A DNA stretch of 7,803 nt from Alcaligenaceae bacterium (GCA_012512545.1 JAAZDZ010000194.1:1-7803), one strand, 5' to 3'; shown: positions 1-6,670, numbered from the stretch's first letter. The notes: a model not told the origin generated them from the sequence alone. Made by a program: numbers and translations.

Positions 1-1412
1 CCATTAAAGACTGCCTGCGTTGCGGCAAGTGCAAGCCGGTCTGTGCCACCCACGTGCCGCGCGTCAACCTGCTGTATTCACCGCGCAACAAGATTCTGGC
101 CACCTCGCTGCTGATCGAGGCCTTTCTGTACGAAGAACAGACCCGGCGCGGCGTCAGCATCAAGCACTGGGCCGAATTCGAAGACGTCGCCGATCACTGC
201 ACCATCTGCCACAAGTGCTACAACCCCTGTCCGGTGGATATCGACTTTGGCGATGTCTCCATGGCCATGCGGTCGTTGCTGCGCAACATGGGCAAGAAAT
301 CCTTCAACCCCGGCACAACGGCCGCCATGTTCTTCCTGAACGCCAAAGACCCCCGCGTCATCAAGGCCACGCGCAAAGGCATGATTGACCTTGGCTACAA
401 GGCGCAGCGCATGGCGCACGACCTGCTGGCGCCCACCGCCCGCAAACAGCTGTCCACCCCGCCAGCCACCGTTGGCAAGGCGCCCCTGCGCGAACAGGTC
501 ATTCACTTCGTCAACAAACGCATGCCCGGCGGCCTGCCCACGCAAACGGCCCGCAAGCTGCTCGATATCGAAGACGCCCGCTACATTCCCATCATTCGCG
601 ACCCGCAGGCGACCAACGCCGAAACGGAATCCGTCTTTTACTTCCCCGGCTGCGGTTCAGAACGCCTGTTCTCGCAGGTGGGCCTGGCCACCCAGGCCAT
701 GCTGTGGCATGCAGGCGTGCAAACCGTGCTGCCGCCCGGCTACCTGTGTTGCGGCTACCCGCAACGCGGCAACGGCATGGAAGACAAAGCGGAAAAAATC
801 ATCACCGATAACCGGGTGCTGTTCCACCGCCTGTCCACCACGCTGAATTACCTGGATATCAAGACCGTGGTGGTGAGCTGCGGCACCTGTTACGACCAGC
901 TCGCCGGTTACGAGTTTGAAAGAATCTTCCCCGGCTGCCGTCTGATCGACATCCACGAATACCTGCTGGAAAAAGGCATAGATATCCAGGGCGTGGAAGG
1001 CACGCGCTACGTCTATCACGACCCCTGCCACACGCCCATGAAGCTGCAGGACCCGATGAAAACCGTCAAGGCCCTGGTGGGCGAAACCGCCATCAAAACC
1101 GACCGCTGCTGCGGCGAATCAGGCACCCTGGCAGTCAGCCGCCCCGACATCTCCACACAAGTGCGCTTCCGCAAGTAGGAAGAACTGGCCAAGAACAGCC
1201 AGCAGATCCGCGCCGACGGCTACACCGGCGAAGTGAAAATGCTCACATCCTGTCCCTCCTGTCTGCAGGGCATGTCGCGTTACCAGGAAGACACCGGCAT
1301 GCAGGCCGACTACATCGTGGTCGAAATGGCCCGCCACATCCTGGGCGAAGACTGGCTGCAGAACTACGTCCAGCGCGCCAACAACGGCGGCATCGAACGC
1401 GTATTACTGTAA
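1..1412 (+). pseudogene. FAD/FMN-dependent oxidoreductase, C-terminal Fe-S/CCG part; 5' end outside window, interrupted by an in-frame TAG
   Basis: The frame is open from position 3 to a TAG at 1176-1178 and then continues for 77 codons to a TAA at 1410-1412. The visible part begins inside a ferredoxin-like 4Fe-4S motif (C-LR-C-GK-C-KPV-C, from nt 12). A second motif starts at nt 198 (C-TI-C-HK-C-YNP-CP). Two CCG domains of the GlcF/HdrB type follow. The first has FPGC near 645, CCG at 747-755 and CGTC at 879-890. The second has HDPC near 1020, CCG at 1107-1115 and CPSC at 1251-1262. This fits the C-terminal half of long fused FAD-oxidase/Fe-S proteins related to glycolate or D-lactate dehydrogenases; the substrate cannot be told. 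The TAG removes the CPSC motif of the second CCG domain, a likely cluster or cofactor ligand, so the truncated product is probably impaired. The sequence after the TAG keeps codon usage and family character (CPSCLQG, VVEMARH, NNGGIERVLL), so the lesion is recent, a base-call error, or read through. Confidence 0.8.
1176..1178 (+). other. In-frame amber stop inside the oxidoreductase gene
   Basis: Codons around the site read R-K-TAG-E-E-L. From memory, related proteins have an acidic run after RK here, so a single G-to-T change (GAG to TAG) would explain it; a change from AAG or CAG would also be one step. No frameshift is needed, because the frame before and after is the same. Confidence 0.85.
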
Positions 1413-1423
1413 AAGAAAGAAGA

Positions 1424-1640
1424 GCAGACCGCCCGCAGAAACAAAGGCGCTCCGGAGCGGGATGAGATGCGAGGCGCAAAGCACAGCCATACTTAACGCA
1501 TGGCGAGCATTTGCAACAACGCAGACCGCCCCCCAGAAACAAAGGCGTTCCGGAGCGGGATGAGATGCGAGGCGCAAAGCACAGCCATACTTAACGTATG
1601 GCGAGCATTTGCAACGAAGCAGATCGCCCGCTCCGGAGCG
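1424..1640. repeat. Intergenic tandem repeat, two full copies of 97-98 bp plus one partial copy
   Basis: Copy 1 spans 1424-1520 and copy 2 spans 1521-1618. A partial third copy spans 1619-1640 and lacks about 14 bp. Copies 1 and 2 share an identical 48 bp run (1451-1498 and 1549-1596), one C/T difference, then 18 more identical bases (1500-1517 and 1598-1615). Each copy carries a cgctccggagcg palindrome: 1448-1459 perfect, 1546-1557 with one change, 1629-1640 perfect. Each full copy also has a 7 bp stem around ttaac (gccatac / gtatggc, the second arm with one change in copy 1). The block fills almost the whole space between two convergent genes and has no coding character. It resembles dispersed palindromic intergenic repeats; whether it occurs elsewhere in the genome cannot be seen here. 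Confidence 0.85.
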
Positions 1641-1642
1641 TC

Positions 1643-2194
1643 TTAAGGGTCGGAGTTGGTGAAGGTGCAGACTGTATACACTTCCAGGCCGCTGTCACGC
1701 ATGGCCTGGCCGCCGCCCAGGTCGGGCAATTCTATGATGGCGGCGGCTTCGTGGACATTGGCGCCCAGGCGCTGCAGCAGCTTGGAGGCGGCAATCATGG
1801 TGCCGCCTGTAGCGATCAGGTCGTCAATGAGCAGAACGCGCTGGCCGGGCCGCACCGCATCGGTATGCATTTCGACGGCGGCATTGCCGTATTCGAGGGA
1901 ATATTCTTCCGCCACAGTGCGAAAAGGCAGTTTGCCCTTTTTGCGCACCGGCACGAAACCCAGATTGAGCTCGTAAGCCAGCACCGAACCCAGAATGAAG
2001 CCTCGCGCATCGACACCTGCGACAAGATCCAGGCGCTGGCGCATGTAGCGGTACACAAACATGTCAATCAGGACACGAAAGGCGCGCGGGTCCTGCAAAA
2101 CCGGAGTAATGTCCCGAAAGGTGACACCCGGCTTGGGCCAGTCCGCCACGCTGCGAATCGCATTACGGACATAGTTGGCGGGATCAATATTCAT
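1643..2194 (-). CDS. apt: Adenine phosphoribosyltransferase
   Basis: The enzyme salvages adenine by joining it to PRPP to give AMP and pyrophosphate in the cytoplasm. The 183-residue product has the usual length and family features: the N-terminal [10 protein letters not shown] stretch (about residues 22-31), DARGF (62-66) and the PRPP-binding loop [13 protein letters not shown] (about 120-132) with its two aspartates. A mobile-loop region around EEYSLEYG (about 96-103) is also present. I chose the ATG at 2192-2194 (MNIDPANY) because it matches the normal start of the family. A TTG at 2246-2248 in the same frame would add 18 unsupported residues and run into the promoter region. No clear Shine-Dalgarno sequence precedes the ATG. 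The gene is transcribed away from kdsD and convergent with the interrupted oxidoreductase gene. Confidence 0.95.
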   Translation of the reverse strand: MNIDPANYVRNAIRSVADWPKPGVTFRDITPVLQDPRAFRVLIDMFVYRYMRQRLDLVAGVDARGFILGSVLAYELNLGFVPVRKKGKLPFRTVAEEYSLEYGNAAVEMHTDAVRPGQRVLLIDDLIATGGTMIAASKLLQRLGANVHEAAAIIELPDLGGGQAMRDSGLEVYTVCTFTNSDP

Positions 2195-2267
2195 GTGGGA
2201 TGGCGCCTGGAAGCGCTGAAAAGAAGACAACCGTGGCAGTGTACACAATGCCGATTAAAATTCAGTC
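2195..2267. promoter_or_regulatory. Divergent promoter region between apt and kdsD
   Basis: This 73 bp gap must hold the promoters of both genes. For kdsD (+), GTGGCA at 2233-2238 (4/6 match to the -35 consensus) and TAAAAT at 2256-2261 (5/6 match to the -10 consensus) are separated by 17 bp. Transcription would then start at about 2268, the kdsD ATG itself. For apt (-), TACACT on the minus strand (complement of 2238-2243) is a possible -10, with only a weak -35. A GTGTACAC palindrome at 2239-2246 lies between the two sets. These are matches by eye. Confidence 0.45.
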
Positions 2268-3257
2268 ATGAATCAAGATACCAACGTAGGGTCCGGCCAA
2301 CACCTGGCTTCCGCCCATCGGACGTTCTCCATCGAGATACAGGCGCTGCAAGCGCTGCGTGATCGCCTGGACGAGCATTTTGAACACGCCGTCGAAATGC
2401 TGCTCGGCTGCCAGGGCCGCGTGGTCGTGACCGGCATCGGCAAATCCGGCCATGTCGCCCGCAAAGTGGCCGCCACCCTGGCCTCTACCGGCACGCCGGC
2501 CTTTTTCATGCATGGCGCTGAAGCCATACACGGCGACCTTGGCATGCTGACGGGGCAGGATATCGTGATCGCCATTTCGTATTCAGGCGCCGCCTCCGAG
2601 CTCATGACGATTCTGACCGTCGCCAAACGCATGGGCGCGCGCATCATCACCATTACCGGCAACCCGCGCTCTGAACTGGCGCTCAATGCCGACCTGCATC
2701 TGGACGGCGGCGTTGAGCATGAAGCCTGCCCGCTCAACCTGGCCCCCACAGCCAGCACCACGGCTGCCCTGGTACTGGGCGATGCCCTGGCGGTGGCCTG
2801 CCTGCAGGCCCGCCAGTTCAGCGCCGAAGATTTCGCCCGTTCGCACCCGGGCGGCGCGCTGGGCAGGCGGCTGCTGACCTACGTGCGCGATGTCATGCGC
2901 CATGGCGACGCCCTGCCTCTGGTGCGCGAAGACACCCCCATGCATGAAGCCCTCAAGGAAATGTCAGCCAAAAGCATGGGCATGACGATTGTCATAGACG
3001 CTGCCCGGCACCCCATCGGTATTTTTACCGATGGCGACCTGCGCCGCCTCATCGAAAAACGCGGCGATGTGCGTCAGCTGAAGGTGGGCGATGGCATGAC
3101 CCGCAACCCGCGCACGGTTTCCCCCAACACCCTGGCCATCGAAGCCGCAGCCTGCATGGACGCGGGACGCCTCAACCAGATTCTCGTGGTTGACGAGGCC
3201 GGGCTATTATTGGGGGCTCTGCACATGCACGACCTGATGGCCGCAAAAGTGATTTGA
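2268..3257 (+). CDS. kdsD: D-arabinose 5-phosphate isomerase (KdsD/KpsF family)
   Basis: The enzyme converts ribulose 5-phosphate to arabinose 5-phosphate, the first committed precursor of Kdo in LPS. The 329-residue product (328 in E. coli) has an N-terminal SIS sugar-isomerase domain (about residues 40-180) and two CBS domains (about 207-265 and 274-329). The active-site residues known from E. coli KdsD are all present at the same numbers: K59 in GIGKSGH, H88 in AIHGDLG, E152 in HEACPL and H193 in SHPGGALG. The C-terminal HMHDLM is also typical. The ATG start has no Shine-Dalgarno sequence and lies 6 nt after a -10-like box, so the mRNA may be leaderless. It is the first gene of the operon, with 3 nt separating it from kdsC. 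The paralogues GutQ and KpsF have the same domains, but the position beside kdsC and the lpt genes supports KdsD. Confidence 0.95.
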   Translation: MNQDTNVGSGQHLASAHRTFSIEIQALQALRDRLDEHFEHAVEMLLGCQGRVVVTGIGKSGHVARKVAATLASTGTPAFFMHGAEAIHGDLGMLTGQDIVIAISYSGAASELMTILTVAKRMGARIITITGNPRSELALNADLHLDGGVEHEACPLNLAPTASTTAALVLGDALAVACLQARQFSAEDFARSHPGGALGRRLLTYVRDVMRHGDALPLVREDTPMHEALKEMSAKSMGMTIVIDAARHPIGIFTDGDLRRLIEKRGDVRQLKVGDGMTRNPRTVSPNTLAIEAAACMDAGRLNQILVVDEAGLLLGALHMHDLMAAKVI

Positions 3258-3260
3258 ACC

Positions 3261-3860
3261 ATGAACTCCAACAACATCCCTCATCCCGCCGAATCCCTGA
3301 TCCTGTCCAAGGCAAGTTCTGCCGTCATTGAACGCGTCCAGCCGCTGCGGCTCATGGCGTTTGATGTCGATGGCGTGCTGACCGATGGCCGCCTTTGGTA
3401 CAGCGCGGAAGGCGAGCAGCTCAAGTGCTTTCATGTGCTGGATGGCCACGGCCTCAAGATGCTGATGGAAAGCGGCATTCTTGTGGCTCTGATCACCGCC
3501 CGCGATGGCGCGGTCATCAGCCGCCGCGCTGCTGAACTGGGCATCGGCCTGGTGCAGCATGGCGTGCGCGACAAGGCCCAGGCCCTGCAGACGCTGGCCC
3601 AGGAACACAATTGCAATCTGAGCGAAGTGGGCTACATGGGCGACGACATCATCGACGTGCCCGCCATGCAGCGCGCGGGCTTTGCCGCCAGCGTGCCCAA
3701 CGCCCCCGCCTATGTCGCGCAGGCCGCCCACTGGCAGGCTCAATCAGCAGGCGGAGCGGGTGCGGTGCGCGACTGCTGCGACCTCATCCTGGCGGCGCAG
3801 GGCAAGCTGGCGGCGTTCTTCTCGCCCCATACGCTACGCCCCGGCGGCACCATTCAATAA
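3261..3860 (+). CDS. kdsC: 3-deoxy-D-manno-octulosonate 8-phosphate phosphatase
   Basis: The enzyme removes phosphate from Kdo-8-phosphate to give free Kdo, which is then activated for LPS assembly. The 199-residue product is a capless HAD-superfamily phosphatase, a type that works as a tetramer. Visible motifs are the nucleophile motif D35-V-D37-GVLTDG, motif II LITAR (T79), a motif III lysine at K105 in RDKAQ, and motif IV GDDIID (D128, D129). The N-terminus is about 30 residues long before the first beta strand, slightly extended. It begins 3 nt after the kdsD stop, so translation is probably coupled; I see no strong Shine-Dalgarno sequence. After its stop there is a 50 nt gap to lptC with no obvious promoter or terminator. 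Confidence 0.94.
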   Translation: MNSNNIPHPAESLILSKASSAVIERVQPLRLMAFDVDGVLTDGRLWYSAEGEQLKCFHVLDGHGLKMLMESGILVALITARDGAVISRRAAELGIGLVQHGVRDKAQALQTLAQEHNCNLSEVGYMGDDIIDVPAMQRAGFAASVPNAPAYVAQAAHWQAQSAGGAGAVRDCCDLILAAQGKLAAFFSPHTLRPGGTIQ

Positions 3861-3910
3861 ATGGCCTGCCGTCAGCCTTCCACTCACAGCCGCTTGGCAT
3901 CCCAGCCACT

Positions 3911-4534
3911 ATGAAAGACCGCCTGCCTTCTGTCGTCGCCGTTATGCTGCTGATCTCCCTGGTCATCGGCACCTGGTGGGCGGCCGACTACGCCCAGCGG
4001 GCCGTGCCCATCGACCCGCCCCGCCGCGTAACGCACGAGCCCGACCACTGGGCGGCACAGTTCGTGCTCATACGCGGCGACGAGCAGGGCATGGCCATCA
4101 ACCGGCTGGAAGGCGATTATCTGGAACACTTTCCCGATACAGATTCATACGAGATTCAGCAGGCCCACGCCATCGGCCAACGGCCCGGCTCGCCCTTGAC
4201 CATCGCCTCTTCCGATACTGCGGTCATGGATGAGGATGGCTCCCGGGTCACCATGACGGGCAACGCTCATGTGCACCGCAAGGAAAACGCGGAAAACCGG
4301 CCGCTCGATGTCAAAAGCGATGTCCTGATTCTTTTGCCTGATGAAGACGTCGTTTACACCGACCACCCCGCCCTGGTCGTGCATGGCAATTCGACCATGA
4401 ACGGCACCGGCATGCGCTACGATAACAAGACCCTTCAATTGCAGGTCTATTCAGCCACCGACGTCAAGATTTCCGGACAGGACACCCAGGAACGTCGTGA
4501 ACGTTCCTCTGATAGGACAGAAAAACAACCATGA
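3911..4534 (+). CDS. lptC: LPS export protein LptC (inner-membrane-anchored bridge component)
   Basis: LptC receives LPS from the LptBFG transporter and passes it to LptA in the periplasm. The 207-residue product starts MKDRLPSVV, has one transmembrane segment (about residues 7-24), and continues as a periplasmic beta-jellyroll domain. Family-typical stretches include INRLEGDY (63-70), SRVTMTGNAHVHR (111-123), LPDEDVVYTDHPALV (142-156) and MNGTGMRYDN (163-172). The last 20 residues are charged and probably disordered. I chose the ATG at 3911 because it sits just before the membrane anchor; the frame is open further upstream but overlaps kdsC and has no LptC character there. The stop codon overlaps the lptA start (ATGA), showing translational coupling. 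Sequence similarity in this family is low, so synteny is part of the support. Confidence 0.92.
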   Translation: MKDRLPSVVAVMLLISLVIGTWWAADYAQRAVPIDPPRRVTHEPDHWAAQFVLIRGDEQGMAINRLEGDYLEHFPDTDSYEIQQAHAIGQRPGSPLTIASSDTAVMDEDGSRVTMTGNAHVHRKENAENRPLDVKSDVLILLPDEDVVYTDHPALVVHGNSTMNGTGMRYDNKTLQLQVYSATDVKISGQDTQERRERSSDRTEKQP

Positions 4535-5121
4535 CGCCACTACGCCTCCTTCTTGCTTCCTTCCTGGCCGCCGGCCTGGCAATGAGCGCCCCCGTCGCCG
4601 CCCAGCAAGGCGGCGCCCAGGAAGAACCCGACACCCTGATCATTTCCGACACCCTCAACTACGACGACGGCACCAAGGAAAGCATCTTCACAGGAAACGT
4701 CGTGCTCACACGGGGCAATATGACCCTGCATTCCGACCGCCTGGTCATGCGCGAGGATGCCGAAGGCTTCCAGCACGGCACAGCCACCGTGAAAGGCGGC
4801 AAGCTCGTCTTCCTGCGCCAGGAAAACCCTGAAAAATTCGAAGTGCTGGAAGCGCGCGGCGAGCGGGCTGAATACAACGGCAAAACAGAAGAAGTCGAAA
4901 TGATAGGCAAGGCCATTGTCACACGCTTTATCTGTGGCAAGCCGTTCGACAACATCCAGGGCGAACGCGTCATCTACAGGCAGAAATCCGAAACCTATCA
5001 GGCATTCGGCGGCCCCAATTCCGCAGCGCCCGGCGGGCGGGTACGTTCATTGGCCACGCCGCGCGCGCGCGCCGATGCCGCCGTTGAAGCCTGCCGGAAA
5101 CAGCAGGGCTCAGGGAACTAA
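4531..5121 (+). CDS. lptA: LPS transport periplasmic protein LptA
   Basis: LptA polymerises into the periplasmic bridge that carries LPS from LptC to LptD at the outer membrane. The 196-residue product has a clear Sec signal peptide: positively charged R5, a hydrophobic core at about residues 6-18, and a likely cut after VAA at A24. The OstA/LptA domain follows, with SDTLNYDDGTKESIFTGNVVLTRG-type repeats (about 39-62), HSDRLVM (67-73), a repeat at ERAEYNGKTEEVEMIGKA (111-128) and GERVIYR (144-150). Two cysteines are visible (C135 in FICGKPF and C188 near the end); whether they pair is unknown. The gene overlaps lptC by 4 nt. A weak AGGA lies 13 nt upstream, so initiation probably depends on coupling. 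Confidence 0.95.
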   Translation: MTPLRLLLASFLAAGLAMSAPVAAQQGGAQEEPDTLIISDTLNYDDGTKESIFTGNVVLTRGNMTLHSDRLVMREDAEGFQHGTATVKGGKLVFLRQENPEKFEVLEARGERAEYNGKTEEVEMIGKAIVTRFICGKPFDNIQGERVIYRQKSETYQAFGGPNSAAPGGRVRSLATPRARADAAVEACRKQQGSGN

Positions 5122-5125
5122 GGAG
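5120..5125 (+). promoter_or_regulatory. Strong Shine-Dalgarno site that sets a TTG start for lptB
   Basis: AAGGAG overlaps the lptA stop codon and ends 5 nt before TTG at 5131. No ATG occurs in frame until residue 71, inside the ATPase core, so this site decides the start. Confidence 0.75.
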
Positions 5126-5130
5126 TCATT

Positions 5131-5940
5131 TTGCCCAGCCAGAATTCTTCTTCGAGAAACGCGCTCGCAGGCCAGTCGCAGCGCGCCGCCAGTCATGTTC
5201 CCGGCAGCCTGCGGGCAACCGGCCTGCGCAAGGTCTATGGCAAGCGCACCGTGGTGGAAGATGTTTCGCTGTCGGTCGATAGCGGCGAAGTCGTGGGCCT
5301 GCTTGGCCCCAACGGAGCCGGCAAGACAACCAGCTTCTACATGATTGTCGGGATTGTTCCGGCGGATTCAGGCCGCATCGAGATCGACAACCAGGCGGTA
5401 ACCAGCATGCCGATGCACCGTCGCGCCCGGCTGGGGCTGTCGTATCTGCCACAGGATGCATCGGTGTTCCGGCGCCTGACGGTGGAAGAAAACATACGCG
5501 CGGTGCTGGAACTGCAGCTCGACGATAACAACCGCCCGCTTTCTTCAGCCCGGATCGGCGAGGCGCTTGAGTCTTTGATTGATGAGCTGCAGATTAATCA
5601 TATCCGCCGCAACACCGCCATTTCTCTGTCTGGCGGGGAACGCCGCCGCGTGGAAATCGCACGGGCGCTGGCCACCAGCCCGCGCTTCATTCTGCTGGAC
5701 GAGCCTTTCGCGGGGGTGGACCCGATTGCGGTGATTGAAATCCAGCGCATTGTGCAGTTCTTGAAGAACCGCAATATCGGCGTGCTGATCACCGACCACA
5801 ACGTACGCGAGACCCTGGGTATCTGCGACCGCGCCTACATCATCAGCGAGGGCCGGGTGCTGACCAGCGGCCACCCGAACGAAATCATCGACAACGAAGC
5901 GGTGCGCAAAGTTTACCTGGGCAAGAACTTCAAGATGTGA
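5131..5940 (+). CDS. lptB: LPS export ABC transporter ATP-binding protein LptB
   Basis: LptB is the cytoplasmic ATPase that powers LPS extraction by LptFG. The 269-residue product has all ABC motifs: Walker A GPNGAGKT (59-66), Q-loop Q108 in YLPQDAS, signature LSGGE (166-170), Walker B FILLDEP with catalytic E191, D-loop AGVD and switch H223 in [19 protein letters not shown] and the C-terminal VYLGKNF are typical of LptB. The start is TTG with a strong Shine-Dalgarno site. The core begins around residue 28, giving a polar, Ser/Arg-rich N-terminal extension of about 26 residues relative to E. coli LptB (241 residues). The gene starts 9 nt after lptA and is the last member of the envelope operon. 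No terminator is evident after it. Confidence 0.96.
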   Translation: MPSQNSSSRNALAGQSQRAASHVPGSLRATGLRKVYGKRTVVEDVSLSVDSGEVVGLLGPNGAGKTTSFYMIVGIVPADSGRIEIDNQAVTSMPMHRRARLGLSYLPQDASVFRRLTVEENIRAVLELQLDDNNRPLSSARIGEALESLIDELQINHIRRNTAISLSGGERRRVEIARALATSPRFILLDEPFAGVDPIAVIEIQRIVQFLKNRNIGVLITDHNVRETLGICDRAYIISEGRVLTSGHPNEIIDNEAVRKVYLGKNFKM

Positions 5941-6157
5941 CCCGACCACATCCAGCAGAATACCCCATATTCCTCCCCCCCACACCCCGGTAAAACCACA
6001 GCCTTGATCGCAGTCAGATTTCGCCGCACTGCAGCTTGATTTCAGCGCCCGAAGCGATACACTGAAGTCATTGAGTCAACCAAACAGACAAGGAGCCCCA
6101 CACCCCCGAACACTGGCGCAATCCGCGCCGCAAACCCTAACTGTAGGAGCGTTTTAT
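5941..6157 (+). promoter_or_regulatory. lptB-hpf spacer with candidate hpf promoter and leader; no rpoN
   Basis: No coding remnant is recognisable in these 217 bp, although rpoN often sits between lptB and hpf in proteobacteria. A sigma-70-type promoter is plausible: TTGATT at 6036-6041 (4/6), a 16 bp spacer, and TACACT at 6058-6063 (4/6). This would give a leader of roughly 88 nt. The leader holds an AAGGAG at 6090-6095 with no start codon at useful distance and a 5 bp hairpin (ggcgc / gcgcc, 6115-6129). The true hpf Shine-Dalgarno sequence is TAGGAG at 6144-6149. Confidence 0.5.
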
Positions 6158-6484
6158 ATGAACCTGAGCATCAGTGGACGTCATCTCGAAATCACCCCAG
6201 CCATCCGCGAATACGCATCTACCAAGATGGCGCGAATTGGTCGTCACTTCGACAATGTCATCGACGCACAAGTCATGCTCTCGATCGAGAAGCTTCAACA
6301 CACCGCCGAAGTGACCGTCCGCCTTCCCGGCAAGGATATTCACTGCGGAGCAAGTGACGAAAACCTCTACGCCTCCATCGACCTGCTGGCTGACAAAATC
6401 GATCGCCAGGTCATCAAGTACAAGAGCAAACTACAGAACCACGCTCACGAGCCCATGAAACGGCAGGAAGTACCCGCCGAATAA
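6158..6484 (+). CDS. hpf: Ribosome hibernation promoting factor, short form (HPF/RaiA family)
   Basis: The protein binds the 30S subunit in the tRNA and mRNA channel and helps to inactivate ribosomes in stationary phase; it was formerly called sigma-54 modulation protein. The 108-residue product starts MNLSISGRHLEITPAIREY, the typical opening strand and helix, and contains VTVRLPGKDIHC (about 50-61), DENLYASIDLLADKIDRQV (about 65-83) and YKSKL (86-90). It lacks the C-terminal dimerisation domain of long HPF, so it is the short type. I chose the ATG at 6158 because TAGGAG lies 8 nt upstream and the family starts here. The TTG at 6071 would add 29 unrelated residues. It probably has its own promoter and is followed by a terminator. 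Confidence 0.95.
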   Translation: MNLSISGRHLEITPAIREYASTKMARIGRHFDNVIDAQVMLSIEKLQHTAEVTVRLPGKDIHCGASDENLYASIDLLADKIDRQVIKYKSKLQNHAHEPMKRQEVPAE

Positions 6485-6514
6485 ACCGGCGTCGCTGTAC
6501 ACCAGCCAACAAGC

Positions 6515-6539
6515 CCCCGGGCCCATCAACAACCCGGGG
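6515..6539 (+). other. GC-rich hairpin after hpf
   Basis: A perfect 7 bp stem, ccccggg (6515-6521) with cccgggg (6533-6539), encloses an 11 nt loop. It has no T-run of its own and lies just before the terminator hairpin. It may stabilise the 3' end of the hpf mRNA or help termination. Confidence 0.6.
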
Positions 6540-6542
6540 CGG

Positions 6543-6587
6543 AAAAAAGCTCTGAAACACCCCTCTGGGGCCTGTTCAGAGCTTTTT
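6543..6587 (+). terminator. Rho-independent terminator downstream of hpf
   Basis: A perfect 13 bp stem pairs 6544-6556 (aaaaagctctgaa) with 6575-6587 (ttcagagcttttt). An inner CCCC-TCT-GGGG hairpin sits at 6560-6570. The five terminal T residues provide a U-tract, and the A-run on the other side makes the structure symmetrical, so it could also stop transcription on the minus strand. It separates hpf from ptsN. Confidence 0.85.
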
Positions 6588-6640
6588 CAGGTTTCAGCCT
6601 GCAGTTTGTTTCAGACCGGCGCGCACACGCAACACCCCCT

Positions 6641-6670
6641 TTGTATGTTGCAAAGCAATAAACATATAAT
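6641..6670 (+). promoter_or_regulatory. Candidate sigma-70 promoter for ptsN-hprK
   Basis: TATAAT at 6665-6670 is a perfect -10 box. TTGTAT at 6641-6646 is a weak -35 at 18 bp spacing. It lies after the hpf terminator and before ptsN, as expected for a separate transcript. Transcription would start at about 6677-6678, at the preferred ptsN ATG. Confidence 0.55.

Noticed and set aside
1176..1412. The TAG as programmed recoding (pyrrolysine or similar)
   Set aside because: No recoding element is visible, pyrrolysine use is not expected in beta-proteobacteria, and a single-base nonsense change or sequencing error is simpler.
1243..1542. Minus-strand open frame across the repeat block
   Set aside because: It overlaps the oxidoreductase tail and the repeats, has low-complexity Arg/Cys composition and no recognisable domain; it is a by-product of high GC.
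1413..1642. Intrinsic terminator for the oxidoreductase gene or apt in the repeat block
   Set aside because: The hairpins there are not followed by a T-run on either strand, so an ordinary intrinsic terminator is not supported.
2195..2248. apt starting at the TTG at 2246-2248
   Set aside because: The extra 18 residues do not match the family and would occupy the promoter region; the ATG at 2194 gives the standard N-terminus.
1598..2362. Long plus-strand open frame opposite apt (254 codons)
   Set aside because: It is antisense to a clear apt gene and its translation has no family character; third-position GC bias keeps such frames open.
3611..3910. Extended lptC reaching back into kdsC
   Set aside because: The upstream part is out-of-frame kdsC sequence; the membrane anchor starts directly after the ATG at 3911.
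6071..6157. hpf starting at the TTG at 6071
   Set aside because: There is no Shine-Dalgarno site before it, the added residues are unlike the family, and a good site (TAGGAG) precedes the ATG at 6158.
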